In this document: positions 38,994 to 49,700 of the stretch, one piece after another
Layout: the number at the start of each line of letters is the position of its first letter
Numbering within the stretch: position 1 is the first letter of the stretch
NCBI RefSeq assembly: GCF_014202225.1
Contig: NZ_JACHGE010000006.1
Coordinates: 178,540-242,539, forward strand
DNA: 64,000 nucleotides
Reading direction: 5' to 3'
Origin: Algibacter amylolyticus
GTDB lineage: Bacteria > Bacteroidota > Bacteroidia > Flavobacteriales > Flavobacteriaceae
The notes under the pieces: generated by a model
Database searches by the model: none
Told to the model about the DNA's origin: nothing
What the model saw: the letters and a program-made list of their open reading frames with translations, nothing else
Translations under genes and position numbers: made by a program

Positions 38994-41267
38994 TTATTTA
39001 TTTAGTTTAAATGTTGTTTCTAAATACTTTTGTGAAGAGGTTCCTATTTTTACAGTATAGTCTCCTGCTTCTAAAACCTTTTTCATTGAAACACCCGTAA
39101 ATTCTAACATTTTTGGTGTAATTGTGAATGAAACGGTTTTACTTTCTCCTGGATTTAACTCTATTTTCTCAAAACCTTTAAGTTCTTTATCTGGTCGTGT
39201 TACAGAGCCAATTTCATCTTTAATATACATTTGCACCACTTCTTTAGCTTTAATACTACCATTGTTGGTAACCTTTACACTAACCTCCAACTCTGTATTA
39301 GGTGTTATTTCAGGGTTTGAAATTGTAATGTCTGAATATTCAAATTCGCCATAACTTAACCCATGTCCAAAAGGATAAAGCGGTCCCTGACCTAAAAATA
39401 AGTATTCTTTTTTATAATTAATCTCTTTCATGCTATAATGAAATGGAATTTGCCCTATGGATCTTGGAATAGTAACAGGAGATTTACCAGAAGGCGATAC
39501 CTCACCAAAAATAATTTTTGCTGCAGACTCATCGCCAAACTCACTTAAATCCCAAGCATCTAAAATGGCATCTGCCTTTTCAGCTATGGTGTTTATAGAT
39601 AGGGTTCTTCTGTGTTTTAAAACTACAATTATTGGTTTTCCTAAAGCTTTAATTCTTTCTACCAACTCGTCTTGCGGTCCAACTGGATCTATGGTTGCAC
39701 GATCTCCTAAAGTACTACTACTAAAATAAGCTTCTTTTGATGTAAACTCGTCTCCACCTAAAAATAAGATAGACACATCGGCTGCTTTTGCTTTGTTAAC
39801 CAAACTGGCTATAGCTTTTGGATCTCTATCTAGAAGTTCTGGTGCACCACCTTTTTGGTTTGTTAATTGAAATCCTTTTTCGGCAATAAACTTAACATTT
39901 GAACCAGCAACAGTTTCAAACATCTGTTTCGTGTTTTCTTTTAACAAAGGACCTAATAAAGCTACGCTTAGTGTCTTATCTTTTGATAGCGGTAAAGCTT
40001 TATCTTCATTTTTTAGTAAGATAATAGATTCCAAGTCTGACTCTCTGGCCAATTCTAAAGATGATTCTGCTCTTACGCCTTTCTCTACTTCTTCAATATC
40101 AATATACGGATTATCAAACAAGCCTAAAATAAACTTAGTTCTTAGTACTCGTCTTACAGATCTATCGATTAACTTTTCTAACTCGGGATTTTTCTTAACC
40201 ATTTCAGGAAGATATGCATAAGAATCTTCGGCGTATAAATCAATATCAATACCAGCTTCAAGTCCCATTTGTGCTGCCGCTTCCGGAGATTCTGCCACAT
40301 TCATAAAATAAAACAATCGTGCAATATCATTAGAGTCTGAAACCACATAACCTTCAAAACCCCATTGGTCTCTAAGTACACCTGTTAATAATTCTGGGTT
40401 CCCATGACTTGCCACACCATTTAAATCACCATGCGAAGCCATGATTCCTAAAGTTTTGGCTTCTTTTACAGCCGCTTCAAATGGCGGATAAATTTCATCA
40501 ATTAAGGTTCTTTCAGAAATCTCGATAGCTGCAAAATTGGAACCTCCTAATACTTGCCCGTATCCCGCAAAATGTTTTGCAACGGCACCAATATGCGTTC
40601 CGTTTCCAAGGCCTTCATAATTACCTTGTACACCAATAATGGCATTTTTAACCATTTGCGTTGTTAAATAGGTATCTTCTCCAAATGCTTCGCTCATACG
40701 CCCAAAACGAGGATCTCTTACCAAATCTGCTTCTGGTGAATGGCACATGTGCATACCTCTTAACCTAGCCTCTCTCCCTACAACATCCCATTGACGTCTT
40801 ACCAAAACTGGATTGAATGATGCTGCGGATGTCATTGGACGACCAAACTTAGTACAGCCTTCTGCATCTACGCCATTATAAGACTCTGTAACAAACAATG
40901 CTGGAATGCCCCAGCGATTATTTTCTATAATATATTTTTGAAGTTCGTTATTCAACTTAGCAGCAGCTACAGCATCAATATGCTCTCCAGGGTTTTTTAT
41001 ACCTGCAATACCAATTTTTAATTTTTCTATAACTTTATCAGACAGGGTTAGTTTTCCATTTTCGTCGTGTTTTACTCCAATATTTGCATGAAAAATACGC
41101 ATTTGCGCTACTTTTTCTTCCAAAGACATTAAAGGTAATAACGCTTCTACACGATCTTCTATTGCCAATGATGCGTCTTTATAATCCTTTGATGAAGACG
41201 AAGACTCTCCGCAGGAGTAAAAGATTATGCTTAATAACGTTAGGGGTAAAATGAATAATTTTTTCAT
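38994..41267 (-). CDS. GH3 glycoside hydrolase, lipoprotein
   Basis: This is a 757-residue GH3 enzyme with a lipobox (FYSC, Cys19) and then a Ser-rich tether. The (beta/alpha)8 domain carries KHFAGYG (about 231-237) and GYVVSDSND, where Asp311 is the likely nucleophile; the usual Trp after SD is replaced by Ser. The second alpha/beta domain starts near ESIILLKNEDKALPLSK, and a C-terminal Fn3-like domain includes SYGEFEYSDI and the KELKGFEKIELNPGES block. GH3 enzymes here would be exo-beta-xylosidases or beta-glucosidases; xylose release from ulvan is the natural guess. It lies 23 bp after GH43. Confidence 0.92.
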   Translation of the reverse strand: MKKLFILPLTLLSIIFYSCGESSSSSKDYKDASLAIEDRVEALLPLMSLEEKVAQMRIFHANIGVKHDENGKLTLSDKVIEKLKIGIAGIKNPGEHIDAVAAAKLNNELQKYIIENNRWGIPALFVTESYNGVDAEGCTKFGRPMTSAASFNPVLVRRQWDVVGREARLRGMHMCHSPEADLVRDPRFGRMSEAFGEDTYLTTQMVKNAIIGVQGNYEGLGNGTHIGAVAKHFAGYGQVLGGSNFAAIEISERTLIDEIYPPFEAAVKEAKTLGIMASHGDLNGVASHGNPELLTGVLRDQWGFEGYVVSDSNDIARLFYFMNVAESPEAAAQMGLEAGIDIDLYAEDSYAYLPEMVKKNPELEKLIDRSVRRVLRTKFILGLFDNPYIDIEEVEKGVRAESSLELARESDLESIILLKNEDKALPLSKDKTLSVALLGPLLKENTKQMFETVAGSNVKFIAEKGFQLTNQKGGAPELLDRDPKAIASLVNKAKAADVSILFLGGDEFTSKEAYFSSSTLGDRATIDPVGPQDELVERIKALGKPIIVVLKHRRTLSINTIAEKADAILDAWDLSEFGDESAAKIIFGEVSPSGKSPVTIPRSIGQIPFHYSMKEINYKKEYLFLGQGPLYPFGHGLSYGEFEYSDITISNPEITPNTELEVSVKVTNNGSIKAKEVVQMYIKDEIGSVTRPDKELKGFEKIELNPGESKTVSFTITPKMLEFTGVSMKKVLEAGDYTVKIGTSSQKYLETTFKLNK

Positions 41268-41290
41268 TAGTATTTATGGTTAAATTTTAA

Positions 41291-42643
41291 TTATTTCGAA
41301 AAGGAAAAGGAATCGATTTGCAATGAATTATAGTCTAATTGCTCTACTAGAAAATAAAAATTCTCTGTACTTTGTAAGTCTTGCAAATCGATTTGTAAAG
41401 TTTTAAATGTATTACTGTTAGGCTTTAAATTGACTATTTTTTGATTTATAATCTCCCCATCTAATCCATTTTTTCGGATTTGAATAGAAAACTGTCCGCC
41501 GTTAGGAGCGTTTACTTTCATATTTAGTATAGAATACTTTTCTAAGCCATTGATATTAGGAAAATTTAGATAACTTCTATTTGCCGCTGTTTCGACAACA
41601 AAGCCATTTTCAAATTCTTTTTTTAGTAAACCATCTGCCTTAAAATAATCTTCAGCTTCAATTTTAGACTGATTAGCATTGTATTGTCCAACACCCACGC
41701 CATCCACTCTTATTGTTGCCATTTCTCCATTTTCCTTGTAGTGAATGGAGCTAATAAACGTATCTCTAAAATAACGATTTCCTGTTTGACTCATATCACA
41801 ATAGGCGTAATACCATTGGTTATTCCATTCAAAAAAAGAGCCATGGCGTCCTTGCAAAAATCCATTGGGCCAAGTGGGAGCGTCATAACCTTTGGCAAAA
41901 CTTTCCTCTTTTATAACAGAATCTTTATATTCATAAGGGCCATATAAGTTATCAGACATGGCATAAAAGCAACCCCAAGACAAATAGTATTTCCCATTTC
42001 GTTTATGCATAAACGGCTTATCGTCTGTTGGTTTTTCTAAGTTCTTACCATCTGGATTGTAAGGGCCTTTAGGATTATTAATAATAAGTTTTCTTGGTTT
42101 TTCAGCAAGACTAATCATATCATAATTTAACTTAGCTATGTAATAATCCCAAACACCAAAAATGATATAATGCGCTCCATTTTCTTCAAAAATAGCCATA
42201 TCGTATTCATGTGTTGGCGTTAAGTCTGAATTTAAAAGAGGTTTTCCTAAATCATCTTTCCAAGGTCCTGTTGGTGTATCTCCTACAACAACCCCTGTTT
42301 GTTCATTTCCTTCTGAAAAATACCAGTAATATTTTCCGTTTTTATATGCTGCATCCGTTGCCCAACATCTTGAAAAGTCTTTTCCTATATAGGTGTCTTT
42401 AGGATTTAAAACGCTTCGCTTTGTCCAATTCACTAAATCTGGAGACGACCACACCCACCAATCTTCCATAATAAATTTTTTATTATCAATGGATTTATCG
42501 TGAGATGCATAAACATAAGCTGTATCATTAAAAATATGAATATGCGGGTCGTTTAAACCTTGATTTGGAACAATAGGATTTTGAGCATATAAGTAACTAG
42601 TAAACACGAATAAAAAAACAGTATATGCGTATTTAAAATTCAT
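41291..42643 (-). CDS. GH43 glycoside hydrolase, beta-xylosidase-like
   Basis: This 450-residue secreted enzyme (signal peptide 1-20, ending YAQ) has a five-bladed propeller domain (about 25-320) with the GH43 pattern: NDPHIHIF (Asp32, general base), THEYDMAIFEENG (pKa-modulating Asp) and a later acidic region around GYDAPTWPNG. A C-terminal carbohydrate-binding module of CBM6 type begins at KIEAEDYFKADG (about 330-450). It should release xylose or arabinose from oligosaccharides. A GH43 beta-xylosidase is known from ulvan loci (from memory). It is the first gene of a three-gene operon with its own operator. Confidence 0.9.
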   Translation of the reverse strand: MNFKYAYTVFLFVFTSYLYAQNPIVPNQGLNDPHIHIFNDTAYVYASHDKSIDNKKFIMEDWWVWSSPDLVNWTKRSVLNPKDTYIGKDFSRCWATDAAYKNGKYYWYFSEGNEQTGVVVGDTPTGPWKDDLGKPLLNSDLTPTHEYDMAIFEENGAHYIIFGVWDYYIAKLNYDMISLAEKPRKLIINNPKGPYNPDGKNLEKPTDDKPFMHKRNGKYYLSWGCFYAMSDNLYGPYEYKDSVIKEESFAKGYDAPTWPNGFLQGRHGSFFEWNNQWYYAYCDMSQTGNRYFRDTFISSIHYKENGEMATIRVDGVGVGQYNANQSKIEAEDYFKADGLLKKEFENGFVVETAANRSYLNFPNINGLEKYSILNMKVNAPNGGQFSIQIRKNGLDGEIINQKIVNLKPNSNTFKTLQIDLQDLQSTENFYFLVEQLDYNSLQIDSFSFSK

Positions 42644-42690
42644 AAACCTATTTGTTTTTTTGCTGGATTTTAACTGAATATATTAGTGAA

Positions 42691-42735
42691 TAAATATATA
42701 ATTATGGCTTTTGAATTGCGTCCTGTCCTATCCTG
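42691..42735 (-). promoter_or_regulatory. TCCTG direct-repeat operator and promoter of the GH43-GH3-GH105 operon
   Basis: TCCTG boxes start at 42721 and 42731. The -7-like octamer TATATTTA (42698-42691, minus strand) begins 23 positions from the first box. Confidence 0.8.
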
Positions 42736-42838
42736 TTTTTCACTCTCATTTTCATGATTTTAGAACATATCTCTCTTAAATTGAAGTATCTGTAATTAAA
42801 AGAAAATAAATATAAATAAAGTTTGAAATAATTTTAAA

Positions 42839-43114
42839 CTATTTATGAGCTTGGATACATATTACCCAATCTTTATCTATTTCTGAAGGAGAAACTCCTA
42901 AACTAACATATCCGTTTCCTTTTACAGAAGTAATTGATATATTTTGAAATTCGCCTCCCTCTCTTGGGTCAAACCATTTTACTACATAGCTTTTACCGGA
43001 AATTCTATGCCCTTTTTTTAACTCGACATCTATTAAAACCTTTTTTTGAGTTTGACATCCTATAAGTTGGATATAAAAAAATGTAAAAAGGACAATTTTA
43101 TATATTTTTTTCAG
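42839..43114 (-). CDS. Small lipoprotein with CTG at the start position (91 codons)
   Basis: This reading frame has 91 codons, no ATG, GTG or TTG, and a stop two codons upstream of its ATT-AAT-CTG beginning. From the CTG it reads as a clear lipoprotein signal: KKIYKIVLF, a hydrophobic run, then lipobox LIGC at residues 17-20. A coherent soluble domain with KSYVVKWFDPREGGEF and VSLGVSPSEIDKDW follows. Everything except the start codon looks real. Either CTG is used as the start, or an ATG was lost by one substitution and the gene is dying. No relation to the enzymes is evident. Function unknown. Confidence 0.5.
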   Translation of the reverse strand: MKKIYKIVLFTFFYIQLIGCQTQKKVLIDVELKKGHRISGKSYVVKWFDPREGGEFQNISITSVKGNGYVSLGVSPSEIDKDWVICIQAHK

Positions 43115-43186
43115 ATTAATATATTATATAATAAAAATTATTCAACATTTTTTTCTTTACAGTTTTATGTTTTCTGCTAATTCATT

Positions 43187-44416
43187 TTAAAAGATAGAAT
43201 ATCCCAATATGATAGATACTGATTTGAATTCTGTACCCCAAGACCCTTGGCTATTTAAAATATTTCTATTTGGTAAATATCTTAATTCTAGGTTATATCT
43301 ATCGTTATATTTACACCCAATCCCAAGAGCTGTGCTAATTCCTGTAACAAGTTTTGCTGAGAACAATTCTGCACCACCAACTCTATTTACTTCAACTGTT
43401 GAATTCACTTTATTATCTATAACACCCAAAGCATTGACAAATAGTTTTAAGTTTTTGTTCAGAAATAAATAATGTCTTAAACCAAGATTAATTTGAATGG
43501 ATTTATGATTTACATTAGCGACAGACTCCTCCTCAGTAGTTCTATTTGAAACAAACGTTTCTTCAGACTCAAATTGTTGATAGGTGGGCTCAAAAAGAAT
43601 CGCCCATTTATTATTGTTAAATCCTAAAACAAATTCAGCCTCTACTCCGAATCTAAAAGAAGTTAATCCTTTACCAAAGTCAATTTCCTTCCAATTATAT
43701 TCTCCGTTTTTCAAAACAAGAGATGAACTACTTACACCAGGGCGCAGCGTTAAATTAAACAAATCTTTTTTCTCTTTCTTTTTTATATAATTAATAAATT
43801 CTGAATTAGTACATTCATTGTATTTTATAAAAAACTTAATTAATGCAGATTGTTTATAATCTAGTTTTGAAAGATTATTCATTGAAATACTTTCACACTT
43901 TAAGGTATTCCACAATTGTCGCCTAAACTCATTGTTTTTAGCTACTTGTCCTTCAGAAGTTAAATAATTTTTATAAACTAATTGCGCAACCTCAGAGTTA
44001 TCTTTATTGTAAAAATATCTAGTTAAACCTTTGTCTTCATATAGAAATAAATTAGCTTTTCCTGCAATTAATACTTTCAAAAACAGCTCTTCCTTATTGA
44101 AAAATGGATTTTTATTATAACCTAATTCATTAACTATTTTGCTAGATCTATCAATATCAACATTATGCCTAACATACTTTGATATATTAAAAAACCCAAA
44201 CTCTTTAACCGAACTAATGGTTAGGGTTTTCTGTTCTGCACTTTCCGTAATTTTATATTCAAATTCAGTTGGATTGTTCAACCAATCATTATTTTTTATA
44301 AGACAGTTTATTTTTTCATCAGAGTTTTTAATGAAATATCCCTTAACAAACGTGCTTTGACTGAAACCATTAAGTCCAAGAATTAGTATTAAAAATAAAG
44401 TTATTAATTTATTCAT
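43187..44416 (-). CDS. Outer-membrane beta-barrel protein, function unknown
   Basis: This 409-residue protein has a signal peptide (about 1-20, ending FSQ). The N-terminal half (about 21-215) resembles no family I can name. The C-terminal half, from LRPGVSSSSL onward, alternates hydrophobic and polar residues and ends in IILGYSIF, a terminal aromatic signal for an outer-membrane barrel. This layout is common in Bacteroidota outer-membrane proteins of PorT-like type. It has no TCCTG operator and no carbohydrate features, so it looks like a bystander inserted between the enzyme units. It may be paired with the small lipoprotein downstream of it. Confidence 0.75.
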   Translation of the reverse strand: MNKLITLFLILILGLNGFSQSTFVKGYFIKNSDEKINCLIKNNDWLNNPTEFEYKITESAEQKTLTISSVKEFGFFNISKYVRHNVDIDRSSKIVNELGYNKNPFFNKEELFLKVLIAGKANLFLYEDKGLTRYFYNKDNSEVAQLVYKNYLTSEGQVAKNNEFRRQLWNTLKCESISMNNLSKLDYKQSALIKFFIKYNECTNSEFINYIKKKEKKDLFNLTLRPGVSSSSLVLKNGEYNWKEIDFGKGLTSFRFGVEAEFVLGFNNNKWAILFEPTYQQFESEETFVSNRTTEEESVANVNHKSIQINLGLRHYLFLNKNLKLFVNALGVIDNKVNSTVEVNRVGGAELFSAKLVTGISTALGIGCKYNDRYNLELRYLPNRNILNSQGSWGTEFKSVSIILGYSIF

Positions 44417-44559
44417 TTTTTGTATAATTCATTTAAGATTGATTCGATTATAAACTCAATATATTTATCATATTTGTACTAGGCTAAGTTCAAAAAAAAT
44501 TAAAATATTATTAAATACATTGTATTTTTTCTCATTGATTAGGCAAGATGTTTAAAAAG

Positions 44560-46665
44560 TTATTTTATCACTATTTTTTTTACTGTAGAACTATGGTTAG
44601 AATTTAATTGAAGAAAATAAATCCCAATTGGATATTTCATTAAGTCCAAACTGTTATTAACCAAAACTCCTTTTTTTAGCACTTTTCCTTGCGTAGAAAT
44701 TAGTTTATAATTTAAGTTTTTTATTGGACTATTTATATTAAAAATCCCAGTACTAGGGTTAGGGTAAACCCTTACTTTTTGAATATTAAAGTTATTAGTA
44801 TTTAAAGCTGACTTCAACTCAAACTCGATTTTATCTGGTTCGCTTGATAATGATCTTCGTTGTGTTAGTCTTACTGTGTTTTCACCTTGATTAAGTGTAA
44901 CATCCGGAATTATTGTTTCTAAATACACATTCCAATCAAAAGTTCTTATTATTAGAACATCGTCATACAACGTGCCATTAATTTCAATATCCATGATTGA
45001 ATCGTCTCTATTTCTATTCGCTGCAAAAAGAATAAAATCATAAGTACCAGCTGTTGCTACTTGAAATTTATGTTCGATAAACTGACTTGCTGCAAAAGCA
45101 TCTATATATTCACCTCCAGATGCAACAGAATTAGTCCCAACTATAATAGCACTTGATGCGGTTGTGTAGTCTTCAGCTTCTAATAATAAATTATCAACTT
45201 CTACTGGAGCATCAACCTCAGACAATGTAAATTCTTGAAAGTATAAAGGGCGCTTATCACCAACACCTGGTGTGTTATTTCCTGTGTCTTGCATTAAATA
45301 AACATATAATTTATTACCTGTAACAAAAGCATCAAAGTGATCAAAATTTATAGATTCTGTACCTACATGTGCTATTTTCCAATTATTCTGACCTTCTAAA
45401 GTGGTTTTAACAATTATTTTCCCTCCTACAATTTCCACCATAAAGACATGGTTTTTATAACTGTAAAGTTCACCACGAGTTTGAGGATTGGGGATAACAC
45501 CACCTACATCACTAGAAAAATTTGCATCTGTAGCCAACTTATAATAATGTACATTTTTATTATCTACTCTTTGTACAAAATGAATCGCACCATTTTCAGT
45601 AACCGTCCATGCTGGATCAGAAGACGATTTAGGAAATGTATCTGTACCATAATCATCTCCAGGTTGTGCAATCTGAACTGGATCTAAGTTTGGGTTAATA
45701 TTATTTTGAATTGGCAAAGTAATAGAAGTATCATTAACATCAAACCATGCTATTGATGCATTTTTAGGAATTCCGTTGGTATAAGCATAATAAAGTCCAC
45801 TATTTAACATATAGCCGTTACTGGTATTTGTATCATTATTAGTAGAATATCTTATTGAAAAACCTGAATAAAATTTACCGTTTAAAAAACGTTCACCTCC
45901 ATACATATTATTTCTGTTAGGTAATGCCAAAGTTCCTTCATGAAATAACCAATTATTGCTCCATACATTACCATCATAATGTGCTAAAAGTATATCACCA
46001 TTACCAGAGCCGCCTTGTCTATATCTAGCAATCAAACTTCCATCGTCAGCTCTGTGTATCATGGGATAGGTCATACGTTCGTAATCGCCTCCAGATTTTA
46101 AATAGTTTTGCTTTGGATTAAAAATAGCCAATGTGAATTCATTATCTGGTACGAAAGCTTTATTTTTAAGCGATACTGAATAATTAAAAAAATCATTAGG
46201 TAAAGAAGAAGCTCTGTAAGCATGCATATCATAAATGATATGTATTGTGTCATCTATAGTACTGATGCCTATAGCTGCGGTGTTATGAGAATCGCCTCGA
46301 ATACCTGTACCATTTAACAGTTCGCCAGATTGCCCTACATGTTTGTGTGGAAACTCTATAGAAATCCAAGGCGAATTAGGGACATTCAAATTTTTTCTAG
46401 ATAACATTAAATTGCGTTTATCCATGCCGCCTTTATACCATGTTATAAAGGCATAACCATTAACAACATCAATACAATCACCATGAGGAGATATTCTTTG
46501 GGAAAACCTATAATTTACATCTTTTGTTCCTGCAAAATATAAACCACCTACACCATCTGTAGTTACTTTGGTGGAACTATCAAGAGTTACTTCTAATACT
46601 TTTTGTGCTAATGCAGAAAACACAGCTAATAATAGACATATTGTTAAGTAATACTTTTTCATCAT
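44560..46665 (-). CDS. Seven-bladed propeller lyase-like protein (BNR_4; PL24/PL25/PL37 or GH145-like) with CBM and T9SS domain
   Basis: This 701-residue secreted protein has a signal peptide at 1-20. The propeller (about 25-480) carries RGDSHNTAAIG, with His127, and IIYDMHAY, with His148, followed by TYPMIHRADDGSLIARYRQGGSGNGD in segments (about 199-224). From memory, PL24 and PL25 ulvan lyases use two His about 20 residues apart, which fits His127 and His148. GH145 shares the fold, so lyase activity is likely but not certain. A CBM6/35-like module follows (about 494-617; LLLEAEDY), then a T9SS domain (VRVYPNPSTGIFN to the end). It lies just beyond the terminator of sulfatase-GH78 with no TCCTG repeat of its own. 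Confidence 0.78.
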   Translation of the reverse strand: MMKKYYLTICLLLAVFSALAQKVLEVTLDSSTKVTTDGVGGLYFAGTKDVNYRFSQRISPHGDCIDVVNGYAFITWYKGGMDKRNLMLSRKNLNVPNSPWISIEFPHKHVGQSGELLNGTGIRGDSHNTAAIGISTIDDTIHIIYDMHAYRASSLPNDFFNYSVSLKNKAFVPDNEFTLAIFNPKQNYLKSGGDYERMTYPMIHRADDGSLIARYRQGGSGNGDILLAHYDGNVWSNNWLFHEGTLALPNRNNMYGGERFLNGKFYSGFSIRYSTNNDTNTSNGYMLNSGLYYAYTNGIPKNASIAWFDVNDTSITLPIQNNINPNLDPVQIAQPGDDYGTDTFPKSSSDPAWTVTENGAIHFVQRVDNKNVHYYKLATDANFSSDVGGVIPNPQTRGELYSYKNHVFMVEIVGGKIIVKTTLEGQNNWKIAHVGTESINFDHFDAFVTGNKLYVYLMQDTGNNTPGVGDKRPLYFQEFTLSEVDAPVEVDNLLLEAEDYTTASSAIIVGTNSVASGGEYIDAFAASQFIEHKFQVATAGTYDFILFAANRNRDDSIMDIEINGTLYDDVLIIRTFDWNVYLETIIPDVTLNQGENTVRLTQRRSLSSEPDKIEFELKSALNTNNFNIQKVRVYPNPSTGIFNINSPIKNLNYKLISTQGKVLKKGVLVNNSLDLMKYPIGIYFLQLNSNHSSTVKKIVIK

Positions 46666-46705
46666 TGTTTTTTATTTTATGCCTTAAAATCTTAGCTAAG
46701 CTTAC

Positions 46706-46742
46706 AAAAAAACCAGTAAAATTAGTGTTTTACTGGCTTTTT
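46706..46742 (-). terminator. Intrinsic terminator after sulfatase-GH78
   Basis: CCAGTAAA (46713-46720) pairs with TTTACTGG (46729-46736), with A and T flanks that extend the stem and give a T run on the minus strand. It ends about 40 bp upstream of the propeller-lyase start, so that gene may depend on read-through. Confidence 0.78.
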
Positions 46743-46760
46743 ATATCCTTACCATTTTTC

Positions 46761-49700
46761 TTAAAATGAATTAATTTTAAGTTGAATAATATGCTTTCCT
46801 GGTGATAACCTAATAGACTCGAAAGCCGATGGCACCTTGTCTCCATTATGTATTAAATCTTTTCCATCTAGCCCATTTAAAGAAAACTCTGCTACCATAT
46901 TACCCGGTATTTCTATTTCATAGGTTTGAAGTCTTGCACCGTTATACGTGTATTTTCCTTTAATAGCACCTCTTACAGTTGGTAATTCAATTTCACTAGA
47001 CTTTAACTTACTCATCTGTGGCTTAATAGTTGCCACCCCAAATCCTGCTGTTTTAGGTTTAATACCCCACAACCCTCTTGGAATTACATTTGCTGGTACT
47101 GCACCCCAAGCATGATTCCAATCTAAATTGTTTTTATATTTTAAATCCCAAGCTTCTAATGTAATTGTAGAACCGCTTTTAATCATATTATACCAGCTTC
47201 TTTCTGCTTTACTTGCCATTAATTCTAAAGCATAATCTGCTTCGCCTGCATTATACAATCCATCCATTAAAAATTGTGCACCATAAACACTACAAGCCAT
47301 ACCTCTAGATTTTACATAGTCTACTACAGTTTGGTAATGCTCCTCAGGTACCAATCCAAATGCTAAAGGCATCATATTAGCATGCAACGATGCATGATCT
47401 GTACCTATTCCATCCACATAAATGCCTCGTGAAGAATCAAACATTTGCTCATTAACTGCTTTTTTAACTTTGGCTGCTCTTAATTCAAAATCTAAAACTT
47501 CTTGGGTTTTTCCTAAGATTTGAGCAAATTCTGCCATGATTTTCATATTCTCATAGAAAAACGCATTAATTACAGTACTGTATGGTTTAAATACAAATCC
47601 GTCGCGTTCTCCTTTAGTTTTACTACCGTTAAAGTTTGCAGAAGGCCAATCAACAATATCTGTTAATGGTTTTTTATAGCCCTCTTGAAAACCTAATTTT
47701 TTCATAAAGTCGGCATCTACTTTTGTAGACGTGATTAAGCCATCTTCATTAGAAAGTTCGAATAATGTTTTGTGTTTTAAAGGCTCATAATAACGCTCTA
47801 TGAGTTCTGTATTTCCCGTGTACATATAGTCTGCATAAATTAACAATGCTACATGTTGTTGCCATTCTGTTGGCCATGTTGGGTTTTTCATAAAATACTC
47901 GATAGTTCGTCTTGCCATAGCAAATTCCCTATCTGTGGTATAATGACTTAACTGATTTAAGTATGCATCAGCTTCGTAAGGAATGCGCTCTCTATCGCCA
48001 TCGACATATAAACCATTAAAGGTTGTCGCTTTTATTGAATACTTACATAACTCCCATACTTGATTTAAAATATCGTTGTTACTTGTAAAACTGCTAGCCT
48101 CATCATCCCAATAGGTACGATATACTAATTGTTCAAAATTATCGCCAGATATTGCATCTTGCGCACCTTCAACTTCAGCATATCTAAATGGCACAAGTGG
48201 AGGAAATCCGTTTGGTAAAGGAATGGCTTTATTGGCTCTTGTATTTCTCTCATTTTCCTGTACTTTTATTTGATATTTTGTCTGTCCCGGCTTTACATCA
48301 ACTTTAATCTCTTGATAACGAATATTACTTTTCTTTGGTGGTGTTCTATTAACATTGCCATTGTCGTCAATCATTTCACCAACTCTAACGGTTAAGGTAT
48401 GTGGTGTTTTTGCTTGGTATGTAAAGTCCATAGTAGCAAATCCTGCTTTACCAAAATCCATGAAATAAAAATCACCTCGCTTTTCAAACTTAACCGGCTT
48501 TATTCTATCTATTTCAAATTTATTTTCAGTTGAAATTATATAACTATCACTTTTACCTGTTGTGAATTTTTGAGCTTCGGAATAATCAACCAATCTATTT
48601 TGCTCATCCCATATTCGCACTTTCCAATAATAGGTTTGTCCTATTGTCAGTGGGTTTCCTTGATATTCAACATTTGTTGATTGTAAAGAACGTACTTGAC
48701 CACTATCCCAAACATTGCCATTATTATTATCAATGTCCTTTTTATTTGAACCTACTAATATTTGATACGCTCCTTGAAATTTTGAACCTAACGGAACCGT
48801 CCAACCAAACTCTGGTTTTAAATCGAATATTTTAACATCGGTAGCAGGCTCTCTAATTAACTCTACCGTTAAATCTGTTGGAGCTGCTCTATATTCATTA
48901 CTATTCTTTTTGATTAATTCATCAAGTTTAGAGCGAAGTTTATTGGCAACGTCTTTATACTTTTTCTTACCAATTAGGTTGTTAATCTCTTTTGGATCTT
49001 TCTTTAAGTTATAAAGTTCTTCAATACTTTTATCATTTACATATCTAAAGTATTTCCATTCATTTGTTCTTACACCTTCACTAGGTGGAATCTCACTAAA
49101 ATCCCAGATGTGTTCTATTAAAATGGTATCTCTGGAGATGGTATTTGTTTCCTTTTTAACTATAGGCATTAAACTTTTACCTTGCCATGCATCTGGAGCT
49201 TTTATACCCGCAATATCTGCAATAGTTTGCGGTACATCTATATTTAATACCATATCATCAACATCTTGATGATTATTAACTCTAGGGTCGAAAACTATTA
49301 ATGGCACACGAATAGAGTTATCGTACATTAACCATTTTCCAGCTAATTTTCGTTCTCCTAAGAAATAACCATTATCTCCCATCACGATAATTACGGTATT
49401 TTTATCAAGCCCTTTTTCTTTAAGTTTTTCTCTAATTTTTTTAATTTCTAAATCAATTCCAGAAATCATTCTATAATACCCTTTTAAACTATGCTGATAT
49501 TTTTCTGGTGTATCATAACGCCAAGTCCAACGCAACCAGTTAAAACCATCTTTTACAATTTTTGGTTGGGCATTAAAATATTTATCATCGCCTAAATCTG
49601 GACCAGGAATGGTTGTGTTTTCTAGTAATTTATCGGTTTCGGCCTGCCAGAAGTATTGTTCTGGAGCACCATCGTGTGCATGCGGTGCACTAAAACTTAA

